A stretch of DNA of 64,000 nucleotides, taken from positions 62,001 through 126,000 of the forward strand of contig WION01000004.1 of assembly GCA_015039365.1 (NCBI GenBank). Reading direction: 5' to 3'. The notes beneath the pieces were generated by a model that was not told where the DNA came from, searched no databases, and saw only the letters and a list, made by a program, of their open reading frames with translations. Each line of letters opens with the position of its first letter. The first letter of the stretch is position 1. This DNA comes from Amanita rubescens. Taxonomy: Eukaryota > Basidiomycota > Agaricomycetes > Agaricales > Amanitaceae. Positions 32,729 through 45,517 of the stretch are shown piece after piece. The position numbers and the translations under genes were made by a program.

Positions 32729-34193
32729 CTAAAAGGTAGTCCATACACAAATAATGCTGGATAGAATCATCAGTAATGTGATGGCCAGTCCTTCCGAGGG
32801 GCGTAATATTGAGGCTGCGCTGCTTGACGTGCCAGTTGTGCTCGACGTGGGGGCGGGCGTAGCAACTGGGGTGGTTGGGTTATAGCTTACACCGTTAAGA
32901 GTAGCAGCGACCTCGAAGACAGAGCCGCCTCCGAATTCGTAAAACTGTTCAATAGGTTAATTACCTCGTGAAGCGTGCAATGGCTACAAACGTACATCTA
33001 CAAGCATAAAATTGGGCGCCCTGCCTTGCTGTGCAATGCAGGTGTCAGCCTGGGCTTCCGAGGGAACCAGGCCCGCTGGCAGCATTAGTCACGTTCAATT
33101 GAGCAGTGTCTGGGACGAATTGGCCGAGCAGTAGCGAATCTAGGAAATGATTAATGAGATACATTTGCGTCGCACTATCGCCACTGGTTCGATTGACATT
33201 GCAATCGAACGTAGCGCTGGTCACGTCAAATGCGGTTTCCCATATTTGGGACAGTTCTACGTCGACCTGGTGAGAGTGACTTGAGGCGAAGATGCGGAGG
33301 GGCATACCATCAAGGCAGATAAGGAACAGTTGCATTGCCACCACCGTTGTCGAGGAATGTCACTAGCCGCGTCCCTGCATTAATCATCGACCCCAGGGTG
33401 GGCCAATTAGCCTGCCTGCAAGGGGGGTGGTTTGAGGAACATATGAAATGGTGTCAAGGCCGGCAGCCTTGAACACTGTATCGTACTGCGACGCAAAGAG
33501 ATCGTCGCTGTTGACGATAAGGAGAGTGAGAACTGATAATATCTGTCAAACTAATTTCAGGGGAAGAAGATATCGATATCACCTTCATTGGGATTCGTCG
33601 ACAGCCAACTTTGCACTAGGCGACTATTTTAGGTTTTGTGCGTACTGATGAATAGATTATGTAGTACCTGTCATAAGGTAACTCAAGAGAGTTCCGCCAT
33701 TCTCGAGATCCTGTTAAGCCCTTTTGAGCGAGGTAACAAATGATCAAGCGCTGTCTCTTACGCAAGAAGTATGACAGAGGTAGATTTCATTATTCTGCCA
33801 GTGCGCCTGCATTTGAAGCATACGGATGCCATCGTTCAGTTGCCGAGTCACTGATGTGGTGGACTAGTACTTAAGAGGATTGGTCACGTAATGCGCAGGG
33901 GTATACTTACCGTTCTGGTCTTGATTTGCGGTAACTGGCTAGAGTGTCAAAACAAGCCGGCGGCGCAGCACATCAACCTAGTACTCACGTTGGTTTATGG
34001 AACCAATCCCATAGGAATCGTGAGCGCCGACGAAAGTGATATTGCCATAGCTCCGATTACAGAGTTGAGCATATCCGTTGCATTCCGTGGTCGCACGAGG
34101 GAGTAGTACGGCATGGGAGTAAGACACGTCAAAAATAGCCGAGAGGAGTAGTGTGAGGTTGGCGACCCGCGCAAAGACGGAATGAAAGAACAT
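32729..34193 (-). CDS. Secreted, GPI-anchored PLC-like phosphodiesterase
   Basis: Fungal member of the PI-PLC X-domain-like superfamily. Start ATG at 34193 gives a signal peptide (VANLTLLLSAIFDVSYSHA). Conserved segments: CNGYAQLCNRSYGNITFVGA with H-D-S-Y-G, DGIRMLQMQAHWQNNEIYLC with the second His nearby, WETAFDVTSATFDCNVNRTS and MYLINHFLDSLLLGQ. The C-terminus is a Thr/Ser/Pro-rich stalk followed by a hydrophobic tail (LAITLLMILSSIICVWTTF), a typical GPI-attachment signal. At least eight exons with introns of about 50-60 nt. The substrate is unknown; these proteins keep both catalytic His but lack the C2 and Y domains of true phospholipase C. Confidence 0.82.
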
Positions 34194-34362
34194 CACGAGA
34201 GAGATAAACAATCGAGCAACGACTCGGAGGAGCCACTGCACCGCGTACAGTACTTATATAGTGAGCGCGACGGGCGCAGCAGGTGCCAGGCGGCGAACTT
34301 TGCGATCGCCCGAATCATCGCGCAATGATAGCATCATTAAATTTGCTTGGCTTATTTCTTCC
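34194..34362. promoter_or_regulatory. Shared divergent promoter, PLC-like gene / SDR gene
   Basis: 169 bp between divergent starts. A tatata element lies at about 34256. Confidence 0.4.
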
Positions 34363-35330
34363 ATGGCACCCGTCGTCCTCATTACAGGCTGCTCCTTGGG
34401 CGGCATCGGTCATGCCATGTACGCCCTTTTACATGACTTGCCAGTGTCGCTGACACTATCTCAGGTGCGAGGCTTTCGCTGAGCGGGGGTGTACAGTGAT
34501 TGCCACATCCCGCAACGTGTCAACTATGGGCGATTTCAAACACGAGACGACGATTAAGAAGTTTGCGCTTGATGTTACACAAGATGAACAGGTCAAGGAA
34601 GTTGTACAGCAAGTTGTTGAACAAGAAGGGGGAATTGACATATTGGTCAACAATGCAGGCATGATCGCACCAGGTACGCAGTACTACATCCGCACGGAAC
34701 AAGGTTGACCATGTCAAGGCCCTTTGATCGATAACGATATTGAGCATGTTCAACGTGCATTCGACACGAACGTATTTGGTTTATGGCGCATGGCAAGGGC
34801 TGTCATTCCCGAGATGGCGAAGAGGCACAAGGGACTCATTGTCAACATTGGTTCTATTGTTGGCGAAATGTACGTTCCTACAAAGACGCCAATCAGACGT
34901 CACTAAAATACTTATCAGACCAACTCCGTGGAATGGTATATATTGTTCAACCAAGGCTGCCGTATATTCCCTTAGCGAAGTGATGAATATGGAATGCAGG
35001 CCTTTCGGCATCTCCGTTATGCATGTGGCACCCGGTGCGGTAAAGTCAAATATAGCCGATAACGCTGCGGCACAGTACGCACTACCCCCCAGCTCACTAT
35101 ATAAAGCATACCTACCGAACATCGTGAAACGCATGTACGCAAGCCAAGGGCCTGGATCTATGTCTACGGAGAAGTTTGCCGAAGATGTCGTGTCAAAGGC
35201 GTTGAAGACCAGTCCACCGTCTTATATGATGGGTGGTGGGCTCATAAGAATGTTTTCGGTAGCGAAATGGCTCCCGAGAGGATTGCTATTGAGCGTTGTA
35301 TGGTGGATGCTTACTAGGAAAGATCCGTAG
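34363..35330 (+). CDS. AYR1: Short-chain dehydrogenase, Ayr1-like 1-acyl-DHAP reductase
   Basis: NADPH-dependent reductase of the SDR family; Ayr1 makes lysophosphatidate from acyl-dihydroxyacetone phosphate on the ER and lipid droplets. Evidence: cofactor motif TGCSLGGIGHA, NNAG in ILVNNAGMIAPG, catalytic IVNIGSI serine and YCSTK, and the hydrophobic C-terminus SVAKWLPRGLLLSVVWWML that would anchor it to membrane. Four exons with introns near 34420-34464, 34674-34719 and 34868-34920. Length is about 275 residues. Ayr1 is the best match; other lipid SDRs are possible. Confidence 0.82.
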
Positions 35331-35419
35331 AATAATCTAGCGTGAGATTTTTTTGGCATCTTGGCACAGCCACCGTTGTGCACAAGACGAGGAAGGTTGG
35401 ATGCGGAGACGCTGTAACC

Positions 35420-36105
35420 ATGTCCAGATACCCTGATTATCTATCTGCAAACACAACGCCAACCAAGGGTGGGCGAGGACCCAAGTCGCGGGCGCGCCGC
35501 GAACCGTCAGGTGTCTTCTCTATGTTCCAAGCGCCGCAAGTTCAACAATTCAAGGAGGCGTTCCAGCTCATTGACCATGACAAGGACGGATGGGTCAGTG
35601 AGAGCGACTTGAGGGAAATATTTTCGAGCCTTGGTATGGTTTGCAGCACGGACGCCTATCTCCAGCTAATGATAGCAGGGATATCGCCGTCTCGACAGAT
35701 GTTGGACGATCTGTTGAGCGCGCGCCCAGGAGCACACAACCGATCGGAAGAGTCGGGACGTGGGGTTAACTTTACGATGTTTCTGACGATGATGGGAGAG
35801 CGACTATTTGAATTTGACACGGAGGCGGAGCTTGTGGAAGCATTTGAGTCATTTGATGAGAATGACACGGGGTTTGTGAAGGTGGAAGAGATGAGGAAGT
35901 GGTTGAGTGAGGTAGGGGAGAGGATGGAGCAGGGAGAGGTGAGTATATGCAGTTGTGGTTGGACGTGACTGACAGGGAGTAGATCGACAAATTCTTGAAG
36001 GGACCGTTTAGCGATCGACAGGGCAACTTCAACTACCGAGAATGGGTAAAAGTCCTGCGCGTCAACGCAGACGAGGGCGTGACGAGCGGCTCAGGCGTAG
36101 AGTAA
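35420..36105 (+). CDS. Myosin regulatory light chain (EF-hand)
   Basis: Light chain of type II myosin, acting in the cytokinetic ring. The basic N-terminus with RARREPSGVFSMF matches the phosphorylatable segment before EF-hand 1. EF-hand 1 has an intact loop (DHDKDGWVSESD). A second, degenerate half contains FESFDENDTGFVKVEE. Three exons: introns 35636-35681 (46 nt; donor GTATGG) and about 35939-35983. Splicing the first gives SLGISPSRQMLDDLL, the expected inter-hand helix; reading through would insert a Cys-rich segment. It ends at TAA 36103-36105, product about 185 residues. An upstream in-frame ATG at 35342 is less likely because it lacks conserved sequence. Confidence 0.85.
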
Positions 36106-36300
36106 ACTGTGACTAGCGTGACAAGAAGGGAATGCCAAGAACAGACCCCGGAAGTGGTGGCAGAAGTCATTGACAAAAGTCTTGGCAGACCTTGGCAACT
36201 CTTGGCGTCTTGGCGTGTCTTGGCGTAATGTCCTCTCATTTATCCGACAGAACGCTTGTACCCCTCGACGTCCTCCAGCACTTTCCTCCATCCTCTCAAT

Positions 36301-38522
36301 ATGACCGCTCCCCTCTCCCCTTCTCCCTCCGTCTCCCCCGCAATTGATCCTCCTTCAAATTCCGCAGTCGCCCACAATTGTCTCTGGCTTGACTGCTCCA
36401 CAGCCTTTATCGACCCGGAAGCTCTCTACAATCATCTCTGCAATGAACATATTGGCAGGAAAAGTACCAACAATCTCTGTCTCACTTGCAAATGGAAGGA
36501 TTGCGGAACCACTTGCGCCAAGCGAGATCATATCACAAGTCATCTTCGCGGTATGCATCATTAATTTTCCCATTTGCTTCGATCTATTAACCTCCATGCA
36601 GTTCATGTCCCGCTTAAACCTCATGCATGTGAAGTATGTATCCATCGTCTGTTTGACGAATCCTTCTTAACCCAGTCTATACTCTAGATTTGCAAAAAGT
36701 CCTTCAAGCGTCCCCAGGATCTTAAGAAACATGAAAAAATACACACGGAAGAGCATCATCAGCAACACAAACACTCAAAGGCCATCACCATTGCTGACCC
36801 TAACTACGTCTCCCGTGTGCGTAGCGAGGCAACTCCCCGCAGGCCATCGGGGAACGGCGACATGACAAAAGGATCAACTGGCCAGCTTTCTAGGCACTCC
36901 AAATCACATTCGTCTTCTCCTGATTGTGGGTTCCATTTCACGCAATCCCTTATCTTTGCTCATTCTACGTAGCTGCTCATCTAGGTATCTTACCTACGCC
37001 ATCTCCTGAACTAAATCATACCCCCGCACACGTTCAGACTAGCTATCATCCGTCACACAACGATATATATTTGCAGAATCAACGTCATCACGTCTCCTCT
37101 TGGGATGTTCTTCCTCATGAGGGGACTGCATCTTCTGTTCCTACGGGGTCCAAAAGGTCGCATGATTATTCATTTGACCTTATGGTCACGGATATGAAGA
37201 AACGTCGAATTGCTCCATCGTATGATCCAGGCGAGTATCCTGCTCTATAACACATTCCGTTCTTATCGTTTTACATAGGCATGGCCGAACGTCTAAATAG
37301 TCTCATCAACGATCAGGAACTAGGAAATGTCAGCCAGCCATTAGGTTTCAATCCACGGTCCGTAGCGGTGCAGATTCGAACACCAGAGGAACTGGCTGCT
37401 GTCAACGAGTTTCTGGTCACTTTAGGACAAGATGTCTCTGCCGGATCGCGCTCGCAACGAGACAGTCAGAATCAGGTCCTTTCCGACGATTTCTTTGATC
37501 CCATAAATTTGAGTCAATTGGGGCTTACGGGAATGCCTGGCGTCCTCGGAAGTAACAATTACAGTGGCAACTCATACTCCGCCGACGTTCCACATTCTTA
37601 CCCATCGAATAGCTCCTATTCTATGGCCAGGTCTAACAGCTTGTCTGTGGCAACGAACCAGTATTCAGCGTATGACGCAACCAGCCATCCTGCTTCAAGT
37701 TATCAGACCTCTAACGACTACAATCTACACCAAAATCGGCGTCCCACGAAACCATATGTTCAGACGCCCCATTCTTCCTATTCCAGCCGCTATCACCACC
37801 CACCACCTTCCCTAGAAACAAGCTCCCCGCTCTCAACGGCATCGACCCCGGGTGCTATTACGCCACCGCATCCGGCCATGTCCGAGAATATTGCTACATT
37901 TGACTATTTACGGCCTCCGAGAGGCCCGACTCCTGTGGCCCACCTCGCACCCATTGATTACATGACCAAGACGATGAGACAGGTAGTTCCTTTGCGTTCT
38001 GCCCCGGAGGCGGTTCAGGATCTTGGAAGGCCCGAGCCAGTAGAGCCCAAGCTTACGCAGCCAAAGCACAGAGGTCTTCCTGCCAGGCTCATATCCTTAT
38101 CGTCAACGGCCTCGATGTCGTCCCTTTATCCATCATTGGAGCTGGAATTTGACCAATACAAGTTACCGCCTCTCAATTACTGTTCGTCATCGCCGACTTC
38201 TAGGGAGTCTACACCTAGTTCCACCCATTCATCACCTCTTCCTCGGCACACCAAACTTCCAAGTCTTCGTTCCATTGCGTCGCCTTCGATTGGCCGCACC
38301 ACGGTATCGGAGGACCTCGCAAAAGATGTGGATAGGATCGAGATTGGCAGCAATGAAATATCTACGGAGGAGCGCCGTCGTCACGCTGTTCTTATCCGGG
38401 ATATGCTCGTCGCCGTTAATCATGAATACCGAAAACGACACGGTGTTCCAAATCAAGTAAAGCTAACAGAGAATCGAGGTGAGGCAGCATCGACTAGAGA
38501 CGTTGAGATGACTGCTACTTGA
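36301..38522 (+). CDS. RIM101: pH-response C2H2 transcription factor PacC/Rim101
   Basis: Zinc-finger factor activated by proteolysis under alkaline pH. Three C2H2 fingers lie at the N-terminus: [38 protein letters not shown] and [17 protein letters not shown]. Spacing and sequence are those of the PacC DNA-binding domain (target GCCARG). The remainder is Ser/Pro/Tyr-rich, with a basic [11 protein letters not shown]... MKKRR segment and a long last exon from about 37280. Four or five exons with introns near 36551-36601, 36636-36689, 36926-36984 and 37233-37280. Length is about 690 residues, like other basidiomycete Rim101 proteins. Finger 1 and 2 belong to the interacting pair known from PacC. 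Confidence 0.9.
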
Positions 38523-38654
38523 TGATACTATATACCTTGTTGCATGCACTGATCTGGTTGAATTAATATTGTAAAACTATCATACTGTACAGGATGATCA
38601 AGGCATCATCAATCGCTAAACCATCTCAGCAATATACTTATATATGATAAAATG

Positions 38655-41600
38655 CTATGTCCGTTTCAATGTCAACTTGATCTTGGGTGCTGAAGGTGCT
38701 GCGTCTTCATCCATGGCAGAAAGAGGTGGACTAGTAGCAAGAGGGGAAGAGACAGCTGCCGGGAATCCAAACGAACTCGCTCCAGGTCGGTTGAATCCCA
38801 GTCCTCCTAATCCTTGCGAGGCATTGGCAGCAGAGGTCGAAGGTGTCGGGGGAACCGGAGCCGTACCGCTGTTGAATTCCGCCCAGCGAGGACATTTGCG
38901 ATTGGTTTCTGTCAACAATCATGACTAACAGCACAAGAAAAAAAGATGTAATAACGCACTCATATGACCCATTTGACCACAGTGTCCGCAACGGCGCTAA
39001 CGATACCAAGTAAATAACTGCTGGGAACCGGAACATTATAACCGCTTACCGTGGTATCGGGCTTTATTGGGCGATTCAACTGTAAAGGGGTGCCACCTTC
39101 CTTGACAATCTTGGCGTTCTTCCTGTGCAGTCGCCGTTCCTGGTTCTTCTTCATCCTGGCTATTTCCTCCTCTAACCTATATATGACAATGCTTAATGGA
39201 GCAACCGTGCGAGTGCCGAGAAGCTTACCTCTTCTTGGCGCGCTTGTCCTTGTCAGCATCACCAGTGGGGGCAAGACTGTCCGCAAGGGTCGCTTCTTCT
39301 TCAATGACTTGTCGACTCCGGATGTAGGCACGTATCACAGCAGGGTCACGGATGATTTCTGTGGTCCACATCCCATCAACCTATTAGCATGTGAGACATT
39401 GCGATAAAATAGATGTGGTTTGTCACTCTTACACGTCTCCGTATGCGCATAACTTTCCTGTTGTCCGGGCCGAGACTGCCCTCGCGGTCCTGTTCAAGCG
39501 AGGAACCCCTGCTGAAAGCAGGTGAAAGAGGTGTTACCGGACCAGGTATGGTCGGCGATGTGGCGATCGCACCAACGGTCTTTAGCTGTAGCTGTTTTTT
39601 CGCGTCCCTTTTATCTTCATCGTCTGACAGCTGTGGCTCGTCCTTCCTGCTCAGGGAGTCATATTGAGCTTTCCATATGCGCTCAATTTCCGACTTGTAA
39701 ATCTGTTGTTGCTCAGCTACGTTGTACCGATGCGCGGATTTTGGTCTATTCTCCGCCTCAGCTAGTTGTGTTTTAGTTTTCCGCTAGAAAAGTTTATTGA
39801 CGGTTAAAATACGCACCTAATTTCTGTTCATAATCTTCGCCGGCCTTGACGAAAATGTCCTTCATAGATATGCGGATGAAGCTAAATGCTTCGCCGCGAC
39901 CGGTTGGATCACCCTCGCCGTGAAGTCTGAGCATGGCTTTCGCTTGGGTAGCGAACAAGAAATTCTTTGTCGTGATCCAGGGAGCCAGCTGTTGTTCAAC
40001 GGATAAATTGGTTTCATCCTCATCATGCGTATCCGCCGTTTGACTATACCCCGCGTCCTGTAAATGGCGTTGTCCAACTTGCATACTCTCCGTGAGCACG
40101 ATTTGTTCTGGACTGAGCATCTTAAGCATCTCAGCGTCGGATGGGATAGTTAAGGCCGGCTTCAAACGCCAGAATCCTTGATGAGGTCCCCGTCTATGGT
40201 ACTCCATAAATTCCTGGATAAGCTGTTAGTATGCCGCATACAGTGCTTAGGATACGACAAACTTTTAGCCTCTGCCTCATCTGTAATTCATTCTGATCTG
40301 GGAAATACCGCATGAGACGAGATATTTTCAGCCGCTCTCCAGGGCTCTTCCTCAGGAGTTTGAACGCTATAATTTGCAAGCGATGCTTAATAGTGTTGGT
40401 GATTTTGCGAGAGTGGGGTCCCGGAACTTCCGTCACGGGGTATGTTTGTCCAATGACAAAGAGATTCTTGAATTCGCGGATATAATATTTCGTCTCGCCT
40501 CTGTAACTGTGTCTGTCAAGAAATTAGTCAAAGTTACGATTGCTAACTATGGTGCATTGACGAACTTGATCACCAGAAAATCCGTAGGATAAGGTTTATG
40601 ACGAAAGAGTGGCGCCCGCACAAGATTGTTGTACATGGCAGGGACAGTTTGTCCTGGGTAAACGTAGCCGAACTTCATGAACGGCGATTCGTCTTGAGGT
40701 TCAAGAACGAACGGGACGCCCAAATCCAACTGGTCGTATTTAATGAATTTAGATTATCCTGCAGTGTAGATTCCAGCACAAACCTTGGGGACGTGCTCAT
40801 CCTTTTCATCCTTCTTTCGATAGTAGTTAACCAATGAACAACCCATTCCGAAATTTGGAATGATAGGAGGATGTTCTTCCTAAATCATTATTCAGTGGAA
40901 AGCAATGAGGCTAGAGACTATGCTTACAGAGTATTCCCAAAGCACAAAATTGCTTGTATCCCGCAGACTGAGATCACCAGTCTTACGTAGACCTTCGCCG
41001 ATGTTACCTCCTTTTCCTAGCTTACGCCCCGCTTTATCTTTCTTTTTCTTGGCGGTACGTACTTTACTGAAACGAATTTCAATATTTGAGGGGAACTGAA
41101 GGGCGGGTCGATGGAAGGAGCGAGCCTCCTGCTTCGACAAGCGTGTCTTATACTACAACACATGAGATACCAACAGGATAGCATGTGAGGGTAACTTACG
41201 AACGGCAGTTGCAATTTCTGAGATGGGTAAGCATGTTCCACAACAAGTTGGCCAAATGTCTGTCGGACACGATGCCGACCTCCATCCTTTGCAACCTCAT
41301 AAAAGTGATCGTTCGAAAGGTTAAACTTATCCCGAGCTTGACCTGCATCGAACCGAAGACGCTTCCTTGGCCGAAACGTCTCGGCTGCATGGGCACGTCA
41401 GAAGAGAATTATCATCTTACGCATGAACACCCACTTGTTTTTTCTTCTGGTACTATATCATCCTCGTGATTGAATTCCAGCTGCGTGAAATCTTTGAAAG
41501 GCGCATTAGGACCCCATATTATACTTTGAGTCCAAGAGCCCGATTCGAGCGCTTTGTTCGCTGGAGTAGTCAGGTTTGTTTCCGGTGTCGCTATGCGCCC

Positions 41601-42425
41601 CGCATGAACGCCGACATTATCAGATTCATACACAATTTGATCTTCCCAATTGGATAATAGAACCAAGTCGAATGAACGGTCATGGAGGGGCATATCCACC
41701 GGTATATTTGATTTGAATCGTTCCTAATTGTGATTTTTTGTTACAGCAGGACCGACAAGGCGCAACGGGACGCACCTCTAATGCCTGCCTTAGGTCGGAT
41801 TCGACATTCCTTGCAGAGACCACTTCCTCAACGCGTTTGTTCTCTACCTCTCTTCTTGTATCGCCAACAACACTCTCGAGGAAGTTCTTAATTGTCTCTC
41901 TCTTACGAGGATAGTTAGTCTCCACTAATATATATTAAAAGAAGTAGCATGTAGAAAGACACGATACTCACATTGAAATGGGCGCTTCACAAGCCGGGAT
42001 TTCGGAGCAGTGTATCCCTTGAAGAGCTCCGTAAAGTCTAGCACGGTGCCTTTATCGAAAGTTGGAAATCGTTCATAGACGCTTTTAGGACGTTCGACAA
42101 GTCTTTTAATGATGCGAACACGACGCTGCTTCTTGAGAGCATCCGGCGATTCTGCCTCTTTTTTCACAGCGTCTTCCTCTTCCTCCTCCTCTTCTTGCAT
42201 CTCCCTGTCTATCTCTGCTTCCCAGTCCTCCCCTTGGTCTGGTCCAACCGCGTCTTCGTCATCCCATTTTTCGTTATATATCTGACTCTGACTTAACGAC
42301 GGGATCCCTGCAATACCAAGTTGGTTCGTCAATCCTGAACCTGCTGGAAGCGAAAGCCCGTCAAGGACTTGATTTAGGGAAATGCCAGTGAGAGCAGAAA
42401 TCGCGTCGCTCTCATCTTGGGCCAT
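38655..42425 (-). CDS. TAF1: TFIID subunit TAF1, bromodomain-less form
   Basis: Largest TFIID subunit, which scaffolds the complex and touches promoter DNA. Start ATG at 42425 gives MAQDESDAISALTGISLNQV, then an acidic TAND-like region (KWDDEDAV, EIDREMQEEEEEEEDAV) and RPKSVYERFPTFDKGTVLDF. The central DUF3591 region contains GVPFVLEPQDESPFMKFGYV and PLFRHKPYPTDFLVI. The C-terminus has a zinc-knuckle part (CGQMGHM.. TNRKCPRWAEFN) and a Lys-rich end, IKLTLKRT. No bromodomain follows, as in yeast, where Bdf1 supplies it. About 14 exons over 3.8 kb. Divergent from PA28 with 111 bp between starts. Confidence 0.9.
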
Positions 42426-42536
42426 GATTATGGGCAAGGAGGCAATGTATTAGTCATGTGTAATATGTCGTAGCCAAACAAATGTCAACTACCGCCCCGC
42501 GACTGTCACATCGCGTGACAGCCCTAAGCGCCTACA
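42426..42536. promoter_or_regulatory. Shared divergent promoter, TAF1 / PA28
   Basis: 111 bp between divergent ATGs. An inverted repeat, gtcacatcgcgtgac, lies at 42505-42519. Confidence 0.5.
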
Positions 42537-43793
42537 ATGGACAAGACGCTGCAGCACAACATCGAGGTATTCGCTAACGCGAGGCGATGCATACATATCT
42601 AACCAGCCATGCAGGAGTTTAGAAAGTCTGTAACAAAGACTGGCGAAGAAATTGCATTTGTACTCTTTCCTCAGAAGGTGCATCGCTACACGCGTCTAAT
42701 TCACGAGCTTACTGAGCCCTGAATCCGATTCTTGACACAGATCTTGTAAATTTCCGCGCATATTCTACCTTGTTTTTGCTGAAATGCACGCAGAGAGCTA
42801 TCCGAACTGTTAGATACTACGTCAAATCCCGATTCCCCGTTTCATCTGTCGCACGCTTCTTCCTTTACGGACGTTAATGTATATCCATGCACGCAACCGG
42901 CGTTAGATGAACCTTCACAGAAGAAGCGTAAGCTGAATGACACCAGTGACAGTGATGAAGAGGCCTCGAGACCCAATACTTCAACAATGAACGACTTCCA
43001 ATACGCCAGGCTATCTGGTCAGGTCCGCGCAAACCATCATATAGTCAAGCTACACGAAATCGTCAAAAAAGAATGCGACCAATTAATTGGTTTGATTGTG
43101 AGCCACTCGACATGTAATAAACACCTCATTGAACCCTACTTTAGGATAAAGTAAAACTATGGGTTACTTTGACTATGCCAAAGTATGTCTTCTGATGACT
43201 TTTTCGCTGTTGCGTTGTTTAAAATGCGCGTTAGAATTGAAGAGTGGGTAGTCTGAGACGATATCATTCACGCTAATTATAACCTGACCATTCCTTCTAG
43301 CGGGGACAACTTTGGTACATCATTCGCCACCGATGCTATTTCTTGCTAACAGCACACGCAGGCGTCCAGATACAAGAAGGTTAGCGCTATTTCTTCCTAT
43401 AATATGATTAAGCTTATCGGCAATAGAGGTTCTTAGCGAATTGCATAGAGCGCAAGAAAGTGGGTATAATCTTAGAGACGCGGCACGTCAAGACTATCTG
43501 GCAAGAGCAAAGATCGCCTCAAAGTTAATCAAATATCCCAATGTTGAAGACTACGCGGTCTGTTTTATTCATCTTACTATTCCGTGTGATACTGATTGAT
43601 GTAGCTTTCCTTGCGAGAGCACGATGGGAAGCAACTTTACCTTGCTCGACAGAATATGACCGACATTCGAAATATGTATGCGGTGCTGACAGACTTGATT
43701 CACAAGAATATAACAAAAGTGAGAGATGTGCCATTATGGTTCGATTTCGTTGCTCAGATCAGATTAGATTCGAGCACCAAAGGCAAACAATAG
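42537..43793 (+). CDS. Proteasome activator PA28 (REG/PSME type)
   Basis: Forms a heptameric ring on the 20S proteasome and opens its gate without ATP. Start MDKTLQHNIE at 42537, then a 54-nt intron (CTAAC branch, acceptor ATGCAG) leads to EFRKSVTKTGEEIAFVLFPQK. A Ser/Asp-rich linker with PSQKKRKLNDTSD, a likely nuclear signal, follows. Then the C-terminal domain: MPKIEDGDNFGV (activation-loop region), ARQDYLARAKIASKLIKYPN and LIHKNIT. The last intron appears to be 39 nt (donor GTGAGA, acceptor CTCAG, about 43720-43758), giving KNITKIRLDSS, matching the family end; read-through keeps frame and adds 13 residues. PA28 gamma-like is most likely because of the nuclear signal. Yeasts lack this gene. 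Confidence 0.85.
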
Positions 43794-43817
43794 CGTAGGA
43801 CTATATTAGCCGCTACT

Positions 43818-45517
43818 TTACACCGATATTGTCCTGAAGATATTGAATCCGTCTAGAGCTGTGGTAACAACGGTACCACGTATCTGAGGATGCCAATGAA
43901 CCTCTTTAATGTCCTTTTGACCTTGATGAACAAATAGCAACTGTGGAGGTACGCCCTGTTCTTCCGCCGACTTGTCCATGAATGTTGCCTCGTCATCCTG
44001 TTCGACTCCAAGATCCCATAATGTGACCTGATCATCAGCGCCTGATGCAGCAAATATTGAATCTTCCCCAGGATTCCATTCAATTGAAGTAATGGGCGCC
44101 TTGTGCCATTTGAGAAGTGCAACTGGGGTGAGGCTTGGATCCGAGGCGCTGCCAACGATTGTGAGAGTGACGTTGTTAGGCGGAAACATATAAAGCATAC
44201 CCTTTCTTTTTAACATTGCGCAAATCCCATACCCTGATTTCCCCATCATCACCTCCGCTGAGGAGTAAGTACGTTGTTGACCTATTCCAGCTAATTACAT
44301 TGACATCACTCTCGTGCGCACCATCAATACTCGCGACGCTTCGCCTGCCTTTACTCCGAACGTCCCATACCTGTATGGTGCCGTCCGCTGAACATGACGA
44401 AAAGACTGTCGGCTCTGAAGGGCTCCATTGTAGGTCTTCTATACTCGACGTATGAGATAAGAACGGTTGAGCGAGTGGATTAAAACCGGACGGCGTTGAC
44501 GTAGTTAGATATATATTTGAGTGAATGTCACCCGTCAAAAGTCGCAGTGACGACGACCCAGAGGAGGCCCAGTCCATTGCGAACCCTTCCGCTTTGCCAT
44601 GCGAATTGACGGTAAAGACGGGCTTGTTGACAAGCGCCCTATCGAACGAGTATCCGGGAACGTCAAAAGATTCAATCAGGGGGCGTACATTCCATATGTG
44701 GACTTTGCCCGTCTCCGCCCAGGTCGCTACATGGTATGGCTGGGAAACTGGAGGCAATTGTGCTGATTGAGCTAATGGCTGAGCCCGTACTCGATTTACA
44801 CCTCCAAGATGAGGAATAGATCGATGCTCGAGAATCGCATCTTCATCAAGATTATCCTCATCGTCAGTGTCATTGTCATCGTCGGAATCGTCTGTATACG
44901 TCATTGAGTGTGCAGCAAGTGTAAAGAAATAAATTTTGACTTGCGAACCTCCTTTTTGTGTCTTATGCAGTGAGCTCATTTTATAGACGACTACTTCATT
45001 GTTTTTGGCGACGTCAGCCTGAGTGCCGGCAACGATGTATGCTGTTTCGGGAAATCGCTGCCGTTCGTGACCCAAGTTGTCCTTAAGGATATCGAAGGAA
45101 AGACAAGGCCAGTGTACGTTCATGCCATGTCGCATGATATACACGGAATCATCAGCTTCCAAAGTTTCATCTTCACCGAGGACGTGAACCCCTGGTATGT
45201 ACACCCTTGGTGCTATTTCTTGCTCTTCCGACTCCTCGACAGGAGGGAGCACTTGGTCAATATCCATGCCTTTCAATTGGCCTTAATATTGGAAGTTCCT
45301 AAGAGACTAGTGACACACCATCCTCCCGATCCTCATCCTCTCCGACATCCACCACTTCCTCGTCGCTCTCTAGTTCATCCTCCCAAGCATCTTCAAACTC
45401 TCCCATCTCATCTGAGGCGACAATTTCCCGCCTAGCACCGGCGCCATGAGCCTTGTTGAATGGTTCGCCAGTTTGAATGCCGGAAGGTGCTAGCTCTGTA
45501 GCGGATCTTTTGGACAT
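43818..45517 (-). CDS. RRB1: WD40 ribosome-assembly chaperone Rrb1 (GRWD1)
   Basis: Escorts ribosomal protein L3 (uL3) into the nucleus. Start ATG at 45517, [18 protein letters not shown], then a strongly acidic segment typical of Rrb1. The N-terminal CAF1C/H4-binding-like part reads [13 protein letters not shown] and [19 protein letters not shown] repeats follow with diagnostic strings: [49 protein letters not shown] and [15 protein letters not shown]. The last residues ([19 protein letters not shown]) match the family end. Introns lie near 44166-44218, 44891-44957 and 45249-45304. It is convergent with PA28; the stops are 24 bp apart. Confidence 0.92.
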
